Source: Acidobacteriota bacterium | GTDB taxonomy: Bacteria > Acidobacteriota > Terriglobia > Acidiferrales > UBA7541 | Length of the DNA stretch: 62,181 nucleotides | Direction: 5' to 3' | Assembly: GCA_003223325.1 (NCBI GenBank) | Contig: QHYS01000085.1 | Location: forward strand, 1 to 62,181 | In this document: one piece after another, positions 53,248-62,181 of the stretch | Position numbering within the stretch: position 1 is the first letter of the stretch | Layout: the number at the start of each line of letters is the position of its first letter | The notes under the pieces: generated by a model | Told to the model about the DNA's origin: nothing | Database searches by the model: none | What the model saw: only the letters and a program-made list of their open reading frames with translations | Position numbers and translations under genes: made by a program

Positions 53248-54420
53248 CTAGAGGCACTGGCAGTAGGAGCGGCCGAGCTCGGCAATCGAGGGGCAACCGA
53301 GCAGCCGCAGCGTTCGCTCCAAATCCGTCCTCAGAATCTCGAGAGCGCGTGCTACGCCCGCTTCGCCTGCCGCCGCCAGGCCGTAAGCGTAAGCCCGGCC
53401 GCACAGAACGGCACGGGCGCCCAGGCAAAGCGCCTTCACGATATCCGCGCCGCGACGAATGCCTCCGTCCATGAGCACTTCGATTTGCCCGTTCACCGCC
53501 GAGACGATTTCCGGCAGCACTCTCAAAGTGGCCTGGACGCCATCGAGTTGTCTCCCACCATGATTGGAAACCACTACTGCTCGAGCTCCCTCGTCGATGG
53601 CACGTCGGGCATCCTCTCCCGTAAGCACTCCCTTGATGATGATTGGGCCGCGCCAGACGTCGTGAATCCAGCGCAGGTCTTCCCAGCAGATCGTCGACTG
53701 GGCTAAAGCTGAGCCGACATCGATCAACGGCATCGGTCCACGTCCGGGGACGACTACATTAGGCAGCGGCCGTACGCCGCCATCGAGCAAAAAGCTCGCG
53801 AGCCAACCGGGACGAGCCAGCACCTGGGGCGAAAATCGAATTTTGCCGATGAGACTCGGCCCAAGCAGCTCCTTCATACCGTTGCGGAAATCGCGCTCGC
53901 GCATTCCCGCGACGGCGGTGTCAACGGTGACAACGATACCGGCAAATCCGGCGTTGCGGGCACGTTCCAGGGCGCCTTCGGCAACTTCACGGCCTCCCAT
54001 CAAGTAGAGTTGATAGAACACCGGGCCGGTGGATGCGGCCTTGACTTCTTCTAGCGCATAACCGGAGATTGTCGAGAGGATGTAAGCTGTGCCCGCTTGC
54101 CCCGCCGCGCGACACGCCGCCACTTCACCGTCCGGGTGTATGACGCGGCTATAGCCGACCGGCGCCAGCAACGCGGGAACGGAGAGATCGCAACCCAAGA
54201 CTCGAGTCCGCAAATCGCAGTGAGGGATTGCTATGGCTTGGCGCGGACGGAACGTGATTTCCTCAAAGGCGCTACGATTTTCGCCCAGCGTGATTTCATC
54301 TTCGGCGCCTCCATCCACATAGTCGAAAACGACTCTGGGCAGCCGGCGGCGCGCCAAATTCCGGAGGTCAGCAATATTCACAACGCGTGGAGATGCGACT
54401 CTTGCGGCGTATCTAGCCAT
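53248..54420 (-). CDS. FMN-dependent alpha-hydroxy-acid oxidase (lactate / glycolate oxidase family)
   Basis: 390 residues, no export signal. Conserved blocks are VFDYVDGGAEDEITL, LLAPVGYSRVIHPDGE, ILSTISGYALEEV, YQLYLMGG, IVVTVDTAVAGMRERDFRNG, IIIKGVLTGEDAR, the active-site VSNHGGRQLDG, and VLMDGGIRRGADIVKAL. It oxidises a 2-hydroxyacid to the ketoacid. It lacks the CxxCH of the other oxidase (46871-48112). The cysteine-bearing end (SYCQCL) is odd but unassigned. It is convergent with the receptor gene and divergent from the acetamidase gene. Confidence 0.92.
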   Translation of the reverse strand: MARYAARVASPRVVNIADLRNLARRRLPRVVFDYVDGGAEDEITLGENRSAFEEITFRPRQAIAIPHCDLRTRVLGCDLSVPALLAPVGYSRVIHPDGEVAACRAAGQAGTAYILSTISGYALEEVKAASTGPVFYQLYLMGGREVAEGALERARNAGFAGIVVTVDTAVAGMRERDFRNGMKELLGPSLIGKIRFSPQVLARPGWLASFLLDGGVRPLPNVVVPGRGPMPLIDVGSALAQSTICWEDLRWIHDVWRGPIIIKGVLTGEDARRAIDEGARAVVVSNHGGRQLDGVQATLRVLPEIVSAVNGQIEVLMDGGIRRGADIVKALCLGARAVLCGRAYAYGLAAAGEAGVARALEILRTDLERTLRLLGCPSIAELGRSYCQCL

Positions 54421-54591
54421 CTGCAGAACCGTGGGACCTCTGCCGTGAGGAATTTACCACGACCAAGGAGGCAAATGGCGCGGCGCGGTGGAGTTGAAAG
54501 GAAGAATTGGTCCTCGGAATTGAGGCGCGTTACAATCCCGGCGCAGGCACGAGAAAATGCACGCTCGTAATTTGTCTTCGGAGAACCAACG

Positions 54592-55635
54592 ATGACGCGA
54601 TCCGCAGCTCCGGTCCTTTTTCTCTTTGCGTACTTGGCTGTTCCATTAAAGGCGCAACAGTCCACAGTGCCGGCAGGGCAAATCTATCAACTCAAGCCTA
54701 CGCCGCAAACAGTCGTGTGGGGATATTACGATCCGAAGACTCCCCCCGTGCTGCGCATCAAATCGGGCGACACGGTCGAAATCCAGACGCTTATCGCCTC
54801 GAGTCCCGAGCGCTTTGATAGCGCCGGCCTGGGATCCGACCAAATCGAACCAGCGTTGCGCGACATTTACCGAGAGGTCAAGGAAAGAGGTCCCGGTTAT
54901 CACGTCCTGACCGGCCCGATCTTCATCGAAGGCGCAGAGCCGGGCGACGTTTTGGAAGTGCGCATCCAGCAAATTCGGCTGGCCATCCCGTATGCGATCA
55001 ACGCCTTTTCGCCCGGGCGCGGTTTCTTGCCGGACGATTACCCGTACGCGCGGACTAAAGTTATTCCACTCGATGAAAAGCGCATGGTAGCTCACTTCGC
55101 GGATGGAATCGAGATTCCGATTCGTCCCTTTTTTGGCAGCATGGGCGTGGCGCCGCCGGGAGTGACCGGGCGCATTAGCAGCAATCCGCCTTGGATGCAC
55201 GCAGGGAATTTGGACGACAGGGATTTGGTCGCCGGGACCACGCTTTTCATCCCGGTGCACGCGCGTGGGGCGCTCTTCCAGGTGGGCGACGGCCATGCAG
55301 GCCAGGGAGATGGGGAGGTGGATGTCACCGCGTTGGAAACTTCGTTGACCGGTACCTTCCAATTTATTGTGCGCAAAGATATGCACCTGCGCTGGCCTCG
55401 CGCCGAAACGCCCACGCAGTACATCACCATGGGGCTGCACGCGGACCTGACCGAAGCTACGAAAATGGCTGTGCACGAAATGATCGATTTTCTGATGCAG
55501 GAAAAGCACCTGAGCCGCGAGGATGCCTACATGCTGGCAAGCGTCTCGGCCGATCTGGCGATCACCGAAGTCGTCGATGGCAACAACGGCGTGCACATGA
55601 CAATTCCCAAGGCAATTTTCGTAACGAAGCGATGA
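54592..55635 (+). CDS. Exported acetamidase/formamidase family protein
   Basis: 347 residues with a signal peptide (about 1-22). The acetamidase/formamidase fold is shown by VVWGYYDPKTPPVLRIKSGD, GPIFIEGAEPGDVLEVRI, FFGSMGVAPPG, SNPPWMHAGNLDDRDLVAGTTLFIPVHARGALFQVGDGHAGQGDGEV and the late ASVSADLAITEVVDGNNGVHM. The family releases ammonia from short amides; export suggests an extracellular amide. It stands between two other genes without close neighbours. Confidence 0.93.
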   Translation: MTRSAAPVLFLFAYLAVPLKAQQSTVPAGQIYQLKPTPQTVVWGYYDPKTPPVLRIKSGDTVEIQTLIASSPERFDSAGLGSDQIEPALRDIYREVKERGPGYHVLTGPIFIEGAEPGDVLEVRIQQIRLAIPYAINAFSPGRGFLPDDYPYARTKVIPLDEKRMVAHFADGIEIPIRPFFGSMGVAPPGVTGRISSNPPWMHAGNLDDRDLVAGTTLFIPVHARGALFQVGDGHAGQGDGEVDVTALETSLTGTFQFIVRKDMHLRWPRAETPTQYITMGLHADLTEATKMAVHEMIDFLMQEKHLSREDAYMLASVSADLAITEVVDGNNGVHMTIPKAIFVTKR

Positions 55636-56004
55636 GCCAATCGGAGCCCTGGGAGGGAAGCAAGTCACGGCTAAATCCCTTTCTCTGGACGCTTACTCTT
55701 CCCAAGCTTGACTTGAGGTTATCAGAAGAATAGAGTCTGGACCGCTTTCTGCTTTTTTCGAGGATAGTCGGCCTAATCAGAAGCGTTCTTTGTTGCTTAA
55801 GACGCAGGGGAGAACTGTCTTACGTACTGGTCGACTATTTTTCGTGCTGGTTGCTCCGTTCCGAACCGCCGTTCTTTACTGCCTGATCGCTACTCCTGTG
55901 GCCGTCTTTTATATCTGGGCTCGCCCGTCCTTTTACCTGGTTTGTGGTTGCCGGATCTCGGTTCGGCCGGAAATAGGCAGGTGGAAACTAACAGGGGTGC
56001 GTTC
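55636..56004. other. Intergenic region with a possible sigma-70 promoter
   Basis: 369 bases. TTGACT (55708-55713) and TAGAGT (55731-55736) are separated by 17 bases, close to a sigma-70 promoter, about 270 bases before the next start. No gene is recognised. Confidence 0.35.
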
Positions 56005-56960
56005 ATGAAAGGGAAATTGGGGAAACTCCTACTTGTCGGGCTTGTCCTCAGCGTTAGTCTGTCGCTATCGCTCCGTCTTCGAGCGCAGGAACAACCGCAT
56101 CGCCAGAATCTCGGAGAGCTTCAACGTGCAGTTATGAACTTTGGGTCGACCTCGGAGACAACACTGCTGTTGCAATCAGCGGAACCACATTCGAGATCAC
56201 CAAGACCGTCGAGCTGACCGGTGGAAAAGGCGCCGCGCATCGAGATCCGGATAACGCCGCGTATGATCCCGTCAAGGGCTTGTACTACGTTGGCATCGTT
56301 ACAGGGCAGGGAAATAAAGATGACACAATCGAGATTGTCGATACCAAGGCGGCCAAATTGGTGGGCAGCATCAAGATGGATGGCACCGATCCGGCAGGAA
56401 TCATCCTTGACCGTGCAGCAAACAGGCTCTACGTTGGCATGGGAGATGTCGTGAACGGTGACAGTGTCGTCAAGGTCATCGACACCAACAAACGAGCTGT
56501 GATAGCCGAGTGGCCCATCACCGGAGGGCCGCAGCCCCACACCGCGGGTTTGGACGCCGCTCATCATCGCCTGTTTATGGGCAGCCGGCTGGGAGGAGGG
56601 CACGTGGTCGATCCCGGGAAACTTGTGGTCCTCACCGACACCGGAAAGGTAGTTCAGGCGCTGGACGCCGTAGGCGGCGCTGATGAGATCTACTATGACG
56701 CTCCGACTTCGCGTATTTATTTTTCCGGGAGCTCGGGAAGTTTGGCCGTGTTTCATGAGGACGACCCGGACCATTTCCGAATGCTTGGAAAAGTTCCGAC
56801 CGGATCGATCGCCAAGTCGGGTGTGTGCATCCCGGAAATGAAGCGGTATTACTCGGCTGTCCCGAAGCACCTGGTCCAACTGATGCCTACAACGCAATAT
56901 GGGACAGACGACTGGCTTACGGAGGAATCCCATCTCATGGTCTTTGAAGAGGTTCCCTGA
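56005..56960 (+). pseudogene. Secreted YVTN-type beta-propeller with frameshift
   Basis: ATG 56005 opens a signal peptide (KLLLVGLVLSVSLSLSLRL) in one frame; the propeller lies in another. From about 56130 the second frame reads YELWVDLGDNTAVAISG, DNAAYDPVKGLYYVGIV, IEIVDTKAAKLVGSIKMDG, NRLYVGMGD, HHRLFMGSRLGGGH and RIYFSGSSGSLAVFH. The frames join near 56110-56130, so one or a few bases are missing or added. The PQQ gene starts 4 bases later; both would be exported. Confidence 0.75.
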
Positions 56961-56964
56961 GAAC

Positions 56965-58833
56965 GTGCGCTCCCTGGCTTCCTCTTGTTTATTTCTCGGC
57001 TGTGTGGTGATTGGCACGACGCTGGCTACCGCACCGGTCTTCGGGCAAACCGTGTCTTCTCAAACTGTATTGGGCGCAGACGTTTATCAGACGCGGTGTG
57101 CGCAATGTCATGAGAATGCGGCGGCCAGTCGCGCGCCCTCGCGGGACACACTGCAGAAAATGACGGCGAGCCGCATCCTGCGGACCTTGGACTTCGGACT
57201 GATGATGGGCGTGGCTTACCCGCTGACGCGCGAGGAGCGCCAGGCCGTCGCCGGTTTTCTGGGCACCAAGGGGAGCGAGCCAGGACCCGCGGCCAGCGCC
57301 TTCTGCAGCGCTGAGCGGCATCCCCTGTCCGCCGAAACGGCCGGGAATTGGAATGGCTGGAGTCCCTTGCCTGCGAATACCCGCTTTCAACCATCCGGCG
57401 GAATCACCCGTGATCAAGTCCCGCGGCTGAAATTGAAATGGGCATACGGATTTGCGGGAGACGTGACCGCCTTCGCCGCGCCCACGGTCTTGGACGACAC
57501 GATTTTCGTGGGCAGCGCCGGCGGAGTAGTGCAGGCGCTGGAGGCGAAGACCGGCTGCCTGCATTGGACTTTTCAGGCCAACGGGCCGGTGCGCTCCGCG
57601 ATTACGGCTGTGGCGAACGCCTCGGGTTCGGATTACTCGTTGTTGTTCGGTGATCAGATCGGCTGGTTCTATTCACTCGAAGCCAAAAGCGGCCAGCTGC
57701 TTTGGAAGCACCGCATAGACGACCACGAGGGGACGCGGCTGACGGGCTCGCCCGAGGTCTATGCAGGGGTAGCATTCATCGGAGCGGCCTCCTGGGAGGA
57801 GACTCGCTCGATCGAGCCGCACTACGCTTGCTGCACGTTTCGCGGCAGCGTGACGGCACTTCGCGTGGCGGACGGATCGAAGGTTTGGAAGACCTACACG
57901 ATTGATCCGCCCAGGAAGACGGGGGTCAACAGCGCAGGCGCGCAGCAGTGGGGACCTTCCGGGGCGCCGGTGTGGTCGGCACCTACGATTGATCCCAAGC
58001 GCGGCGTGATCTATGTGACTACGGGCGACAACTACTCCTCTCCTGCCACGGCAACCAGCGACGCGGTGATGGCGCTGGATATTACAACGGGGAAGATACG
58101 ATGGTTCCAGCAAACCACCCCGAACGACGCCTATACGAGCGCCTGCCGCAACCACGGCCCCAACTGCCCCGAAGAGGACGGCCCCGATTATGATTTTGGT
58201 TCCTCCGCGTTGTTGCTCTCGTTGCCGGACGGAAAAGATATTCTCGTTGCCGGGCAGAAATCTGGGGTGGTCTATGGGCTGGATCCGAACCAGAAGGGCA
58301 AGGTTCGTTGGCAGACGCGCGTCGGACAGGGCGGCAGGAACGGAGGCGTGCAGTGGGGTATGGCCAGCGACGGCCAAGCGGTCTTCGCAGCGGCCTCGGA
58401 TTTGACCGGAGTGCTGAACTCTGGCGGGGCCGTGGGCGGGGCCAAGTTCGATCCCGCCAAGGGCGGCGGCTTGACGGCGTTGCGACCGGCCGATGGCGGC
58501 AAGATGTGGTTCGTCGCGCCACATCCGTGCGATCCGCCGCGCCCCGGTTGCAGCCCCGCGCAGTCGCAGGCGGTGACGGCCATTCCCGGGGTGGTTTTTT
58601 CGGGCTCCGTTGACGGCCATTTGCGCGCGTTTGCGGCCGGAGATGGCAAAATCCTGTGGGATTTCGACACCGCAAAAAGCTACTCCACGGTGAACGGTGT
58701 CGAAGCCAAGGGAGGATCGCTCGACGGCGCCGGCCCGGTCGTCGCTGGGGGAATGCTGTTTGTAAATTCCGGTTATCCTCGCAACGGCGGAATGCCGGGA
58801 AACGTGTTGCTGGCGTTCGCACCAGAAGAGTGA
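56965..58833 (+). CDS. Cytochrome c-PQQ fusion dehydrogenase (PVA-dehydrogenase-like)
   Basis: About 622 residues from GTG 56965. Signal peptide about 1-28, then a short cytochrome c domain with CAQCH at residues 45-49, then a PQQ propeller (docking segments such as SGQLLWKHRI and DGKILWDFDT). The SIEPHYACCTFRGS adjacent cysteines and the CRNHGPNCPEEDGPDYDFGSSALL active-site region resemble polyvinyl-alcohol dehydrogenases rather than methanol-type enzymes. It would oxidise secondary or polymeric alcohols and pass electrons through its own heme. It sits in a run with the propeller gene upstream and the DUF6152 pair downstream. Confidence 0.88.
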   Translation: MRSLASSCLFLGCVVIGTTLATAPVFGQTVSSQTVLGADVYQTRCAQCHENAAASRAPSRDTLQKMTASRILRTLDFGLMMGVAYPLTREERQAVAGFLGTKGSEPGPAASAFCSAERHPLSAETAGNWNGWSPLPANTRFQPSGGITRDQVPRLKLKWAYGFAGDVTAFAAPTVLDDTIFVGSAGGVVQALEAKTGCLHWTFQANGPVRSAITAVANASGSDYSLLFGDQIGWFYSLEAKSGQLLWKHRIDDHEGTRLTGSPEVYAGVAFIGAASWEETRSIEPHYACCTFRGSVTALRVADGSKVWKTYTIDPPRKTGVNSAGAQQWGPSGAPVWSAPTIDPKRGVIYVTTGDNYSSPATATSDAVMALDITTGKIRWFQQTTPNDAYTSACRNHGPNCPEEDGPDYDFGSSALLLSLPDGKDILVAGQKSGVVYGLDPNQKGKVRWQTRVGQGGRNGGVQWGMASDGQAVFAAASDLTGVLNSGGAVGGAKFDPAKGGGLTALRPADGGKMWFVAPHPCDPPRPGCSPAQSQAVTAIPGVVFSGSVDGHLRAFAAGDGKILWDFDTAKSYSTVNGVEAKGGSLDGAGPVVAGGMLFVNSGYPRNGGMPGNVLLAFAPEE

Positions 58834-59045
58834 AAGCTGCTCTTGCCCGCCATCACTTTACGGCGAGATATCTGCGCCATCCATTTTTCCAGGAAGCTCC
58901 AGCGGCAAAAATTATTCTCGCAGAGGGCGCGCTTACTTTGATCGTGCTTCTTGCTTTGCTCAGTAGAAAGCCGCAGGATGTATACTCTACGACGACCCGC
59001 AATTAGCCGAACCGGGATTGATGCCCAAATCGGAGGGTGCTTACG

Positions 59046-59426
59046 GTGAGGGTAACCAGCTTTTTGGCGGTTGTTCTTCTTTTATCAACGACAAGCGCTG
59101 TGATGGAGCACCACGGAACAGCAGGGTACGACATGACCAACATGGTCACCTTTGGGAAGGCCACGATTACAGAGATCGAGTGGACCAATCCTCATTGCCA
59201 GATTCGTTTCGACGTGATGAATGACAAGGGCGATCTGGAACACTGGACACTCGAGGCTCCTCCTCCGAGCATGTTGGCGCCCCGCGAGTGGAGCAGGAAG
59301 TCGCTGCAAGCAGGCGATATGGTGAAGATCGAGTTTCATGCTGCCAAAAACGGCTCGCCCTTCGGAATCATACAAAGGGTAACCCTCCCCAATGGCAAAA
59401 TACTTCGCGCCTATCCGGACCGCTGA
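59046..59426 (+). CDS. DUF6152 secreted protein, second copy
   Basis: 126 residues from GTG 59046, chosen because GGAGG at 59031 is 9-10 bases away; GTG 59037 is too close. Signal peptide, then EHHGTAGYD, FGKATITEIEWTNPHCQIRFDV, HWTLEAPPPSM, LQAGDMVKIEFHAAKNGSP and VTLPNGKILRA. The same block order occurs in the protein at 46425-46862. It is followed by the same type of secreted partner. Confidence 0.82.
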   Translation: MRVTSFLAVVLLLSTTSAVMEHHGTAGYDMTNMVTFGKATITEIEWTNPHCQIRFDVMNDKGDLEHWTLEAPPPSMLAPREWSRKSLQAGDMVKIEFHAAKNGSPFGIIQRVTLPNGKILRAYPDR

Positions 59427-59488
59427 GCGCCTCGCTCCATTTTGTTCCTGCCCCAGTACGACTTCGAAGACTGAGTAAAGGAGTTCTT

Positions 59489-60292
59489 ATGCGAAATCTC
59501 TTCTTGCATTCCGCCGCTTTGGTGCTGGGAGTGGTGGCCTTATCGGCCGGTTCAGGAGGTCAAACGAAGACGCCGGCAAACTCCAAAGCCGGAGCTCAAG
59601 GGCAGATCCCCGATTTGTCTGGAGACTGGGGGAATCCCGTTGGCGCAGGAGGCGGAGGCTTTATCATTTCCGATCCAGGCGACAGAAAGGCAGGAACACC
59701 GCAAGACGATACGCCGTATCAGCCCTGGGCACTGGCCAAGCTAAATTCCGAAAGACCCGAAAACGGACCCCACGGGACTTTTGAGAATACGACAGACCCG
59801 CGTCTGAAGTACTGCGATCCGGTGGGCGTCCCGCGGATTTACCTGGTCCCCACGCAATTCCGGTTTGTTCAGACCCCCGATATCCTGTACATCCTCTATC
59901 AATACGGTCCGACTTGGCGCCCGGTAGCCATGAACCGCGGCCACCGCCAGGACCCCGATCCTACCTGGTGGGGAGAGTCAGTCGGGAAGTATGAAGGCGA
60001 TACTCTGGTCATTGACACCATCGGCTTTAACGATAAGACCTGGCTCGATCACGTAGGGCGTCCGCATAGCGACGAGCTGCACCTCACTGAACGGTTCCGA
60101 CGCATCAATCATGACACTCTACAGCTCGACTTGGTCTTCGACGACTCGAAAGCCTACACAAAAACGTGGGCCGGACGAAAAATCTTCGCGTTGCAGCACG
60201 GTGGCTTCGAGGACGCTTATGCCTGCTCGATGTCGGAGTATGAGCACTTTCGCCAGAGCGTCGTGGACCCGGTTACTGCTCCCAAGAAGTAG
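59489..60292 (+). CDS. Secreted protein of unknown function, paralogue of 45487-46410
   Basis: 267 residues from ATG 59489 with AAAGGAG in front. Signal peptide, then PDLSGDWGNPV, PYQPWALAKLNSERP, LKYCDPVGVPRIYLVP, FVQTPDILYILYQYG, GESVGKYEGDTLVIDTIGFND, TWLDHVGRPHSDELHLTERF, MSEYEHFRQ. The matching blocks in the paralogue (MCDPIGFPRI, TTGLDERTWID, GRPHTKDLKVEEQFHRV) show a common family. Both copies follow a DUF6152 gene, so they very likely act together. Confidence 0.82.
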   Translation: MRNLFLHSAALVLGVVALSAGSGGQTKTPANSKAGAQGQIPDLSGDWGNPVGAGGGGFIISDPGDRKAGTPQDDTPYQPWALAKLNSERPENGPHGTFENTTDPRLKYCDPVGVPRIYLVPTQFRFVQTPDILYILYQYGPTWRPVAMNRGHRQDPDPTWWGESVGKYEGDTLVIDTIGFNDKTWLDHVGRPHSDELHLTERFRRINHDTLQLDLVFDDSKAYTKTWAGRKIFALQHGGFEDAYACSMSEYEHFRQSVVDPVTAPKK

Positions 60293-60765
60293 TTAAGCTT
60301 CCTCACAAAGGCTTACGGCTTCGGGCTTGGCGACTCCTGTGGGGTTTGCACGAGTTTCTGCAGCACGCACCACTGCGGGCGGTCCTCCGGCGTCGGGAAA
60401 CAGCCGGTTACGCAGCGCGAGCGTCGGAAATTCCACGATGCGGGCCATGAGAACGCCGATTCCTATGCGTAAGGGCGACACACTCCGTAGCTCGCGGCCA
60501 CCAGGAAGGTCGTGAGGAGCATGAGATAGAACGACGGATAGATCTTGAAACCCCGCCGGATGATGAATCGGGCTAGATCGATGCTGCGTTTCCTCTTGTA
60601 TTCGCTGAAGAGCAGACCTGAAATCAGGAAGCCGCTCAGCACGAAAAACAGGTCCACACCCGCCCAACCCGTTTCCTTCCAGACACCCTCCATGACACCA
60701 TGCCGCCCCAGCACAAATAAAACGGCGATGCCGCGCAGAATGTCGAGTCGCTTATTACGCATCAT
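60293..60765 (-). pseudogene. Acyltransferase-3 (OafA-like) gene with large internal deletion
   Basis: On the minus strand the first 90 residues are a good acyltransferase-3 start: NKRLDILRGIAVLFVLGRH (catalytic-type His), GWAGVDLFFVLSGFLISGL and FIIRRGFKIYPSFYLML. After a stop at 60463 another frame reads VEFPTLALRNRLFPDAG, like the last helix of the same family. About 200 residues between are missing. The intact enzyme would be an inner-membrane acetyltransferase. Confidence 0.75.
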
Positions 60766-61010
60766 GCGAGGAACCCCAAAAGTCGAGCCTAGCTCGAGCC
60801 CCAGTCAGCAATGAATGGCATATACGTCGGCGCGATTGGAGTCTCGCTTTACGTTAGGAGGCGAGATTTCATTGCGCCAATCCATCGCAGGCGTTACGTT
60901 GCCTTGGTTGACATGGCCCGAGAACTCGGGCCCTCGCGGGGAAGTGTGTTGCTAAAATCCGACCGAATAGTGAGGAGTTGCACTTCGAGGCCACCGCAGG
61001 GAAGCGGCAC

Positions 61011-62181
61011 TCAAATCTTCAGGAACGTAAGCCAGGGCAGTTCGATCAGGACATAGACAGCGAAGAAAAGAAAGCCCAAAAGAAAGCCCAAGCTCCAGAA
61101 GTCCTTGCCTTTGATATAACCGCAACCGTAGTAGATCGGCGAAGGCCCGGTTCCATAAGGTGTGAGAATGCCCATGAGGCCGAGGGGGTAGCTAAGCAGC
61201 AGGGCCCAGGCCAGCCGCGACATACCCGGAATGGTTATCGCGACTACAAGAAAGACTTGAAACAGCGCGCTGACGTGGGCGGTAATGCTTGCAAACAGGT
61301 AGTGCAACAGGAAAAAGGCGGCGACCAAGAGCACGGCGGCCATAATGACACCGCGATGCGAGAGGATCGCCGCGAGAGATTGGGCGATCCAATCGACAAA
61401 CTTGGTTTCGGCCAGACCTCCGGCGAGGGTAACCAGCGTGGCGAACCAGACCAGGACGTTCCAGGCTTGAGTGTTCGCGAGGATGTCGTTCCAGGTGACC
61501 ACGCCCAGGATGACCATGAGGGTGACGACCAAGATCGCGGCAATGGTGGCATCAATGTACTTTGCGCCACCGATCCACAGAAACAGCGCTAAAAGAACAA
61601 GAGCGAGCAAGGTTATCTCTCTGCGCGAGACCGGACCCATCTGGCGCAGTTGTTCGGCGGCCCAGCGGGGCGCTTCGGGCGCTTCGCGGGTTTGGGGAGG
61701 ATAGATCTTGTAAGGCCAAGTCGGCGGCGAGCACGTTTGGGGCGAGCGCCGTGACGAACATGCTGCTGGTGACGCAGGTTACCGCGAGCGCCGTGTACAT
61801 CAAGTAGGCGCCAATGTTGCGTGCGCTTTCGTCGTTGGGCAGCGATCCATATAACTCGGGGATGTTGCGGAGGATTGGAAAGAGCGTTCCGCCGCTCCGC
61901 GCGGTGTTAGACGGCATGAAGGGCGAGAGGGCCAGATCGGCCAGGGCGATAGCATATCCGAGACCCAAGGTGCGCCTTCCCATAGCTCGGATTAGCAGCA
62001 ACGCGATGCGCTTCCCGAGACCGGTCTTGGTGTAGCCAAGCGAGAAGATGTAAGCGGCGAAGATGAGCCAGACCGTACCGTTGGCGAATCCGCTGAGGGC
62101 CGAGAGAGTCGCCTGTGAGGTCGAGGCGTGAACCAGACCCGAAAGGGCGGCATCGACGACCCCTACAAGGCCGAGAGCGGC
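61011..62181 (-). pseudogene. DASS/SLC13 dicarboxylate transporter, frameshifted and cut by the window end
   Basis: From the window edge the frame runs FANGTVWLIFAAYIFSLGYT, LGYAIALADLALSPFMPSNTARSGG, MFVTALAPNVLAADLAL to about 61705. It then shifts, and a second frame reads KIYPPQTREAPEAP (61704-61670), GPVSRREITLLALVLLALFLW and on to the C-terminal LTPYGTGPSPIYYG and a stop at 61011. About 28-30 residues (one membrane segment) are missing at the join. The SNTAR and late TPYGTG motifs are the two substrate/Na+ sites of citrate/succinate transporters. Confidence 0.82.

Noticed and set aside
57673-58620. 315-codon minus-strand frame opposite the cytochrome c-PQQ gene
   Set aside because: Shadow of a repetitive GC-rich propeller gene; no start signal or motifs.

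Overview
The window looks like a GC-rich soil bacterium, most probably Acidobacteriota (Terriglobia-like). This is inferred from gene content: a TonB receptor with an N-terminal carboxypeptidase-like domain, DUF6152 proteins, a response regulator with a DUF4388 domain, several PilZ proteins, PQQ dehydrogenases and Tat-exported oxidases. No tRNA, rRNA or CRISPR array was seen by eye.

Layout. 1-3.6 kb: the end of purA, then a tight molybdenum-cofactor run moeA-moaC-(response regulator)-mogA with two ATGA stop/start overlaps. 4-12.9 kb: an FtsX-type permease, an SDR, a serine hydrolase followed by a PQQ alcohol dehydrogenase, a PepSY membrane protein, a DUF922-type HExxH protein, and PilZ and TPR proteins. 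13.1-16.5 kb (minus strand): a Moco oxidoreductase with its cytochrome b, then a beta-hydroxyacid dehydrogenase and a 6-oxocamphor-hydrolase-like crotonase. 17-22.8 kb (minus): a cupin, a four-PAS hybrid histidine kinase and glgB. 22.8-30 kb is mosaic: a decayed membrane gene, a 356-bp repeat element fused to a methyltransferase start codon, gamma-glutamyltransferase, a GGDEF protein, a truncated dehydrogenase and a tnpB remnant. 30-35.2 kb: ketopantoate-reductase-like, mandelate-racemase-like, hemD, MetE-like and SDR genes, with a small MITE-like insertion. 35.3-39.2 kb: gene fragments, PilZ-type proteins, the second copy of the 356-bp element (again fused to a start codon), and a PepSY-type paralogue with an unrecognised partner. 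39.5-45.5 kb: an RND efflux operon whose pump gene is frameshifted. 45.5-60.3 kb: secreted oxidative metabolism, with two FMN alpha-hydroxy-acid oxidases, NHL and YVTN propellers, a TonB receptor broken by an amber codon, an exported acetamidase/formamidase, a cytochrome c-PQQ fusion, and two copies of a DUF6152 plus secreted-partner pair. 60.3-62.2 kb: a decayed acyltransferase and a decayed DASS/SLC13 transporter.

The most unusual feature is the pair of near-identical elements (23201-23556 and 36939-37294). Each ends exactly at an ATGA that is the start codon of an unrelated gene, each carries its own Shine-Dalgarno sequence, and each has IS200/IS605-like hairpins at both ends. They fit orphan HEARO / IscB-type omegaRNA elements without a nuclease gene; this identification is inference and needs a covariance-model search.

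Broken genes are common: ten or so show frameshifts, internal deletions, in-frame stops or truncation. Some may be errors in a metagenomic assembly, but several have mobile-element scars beside them.
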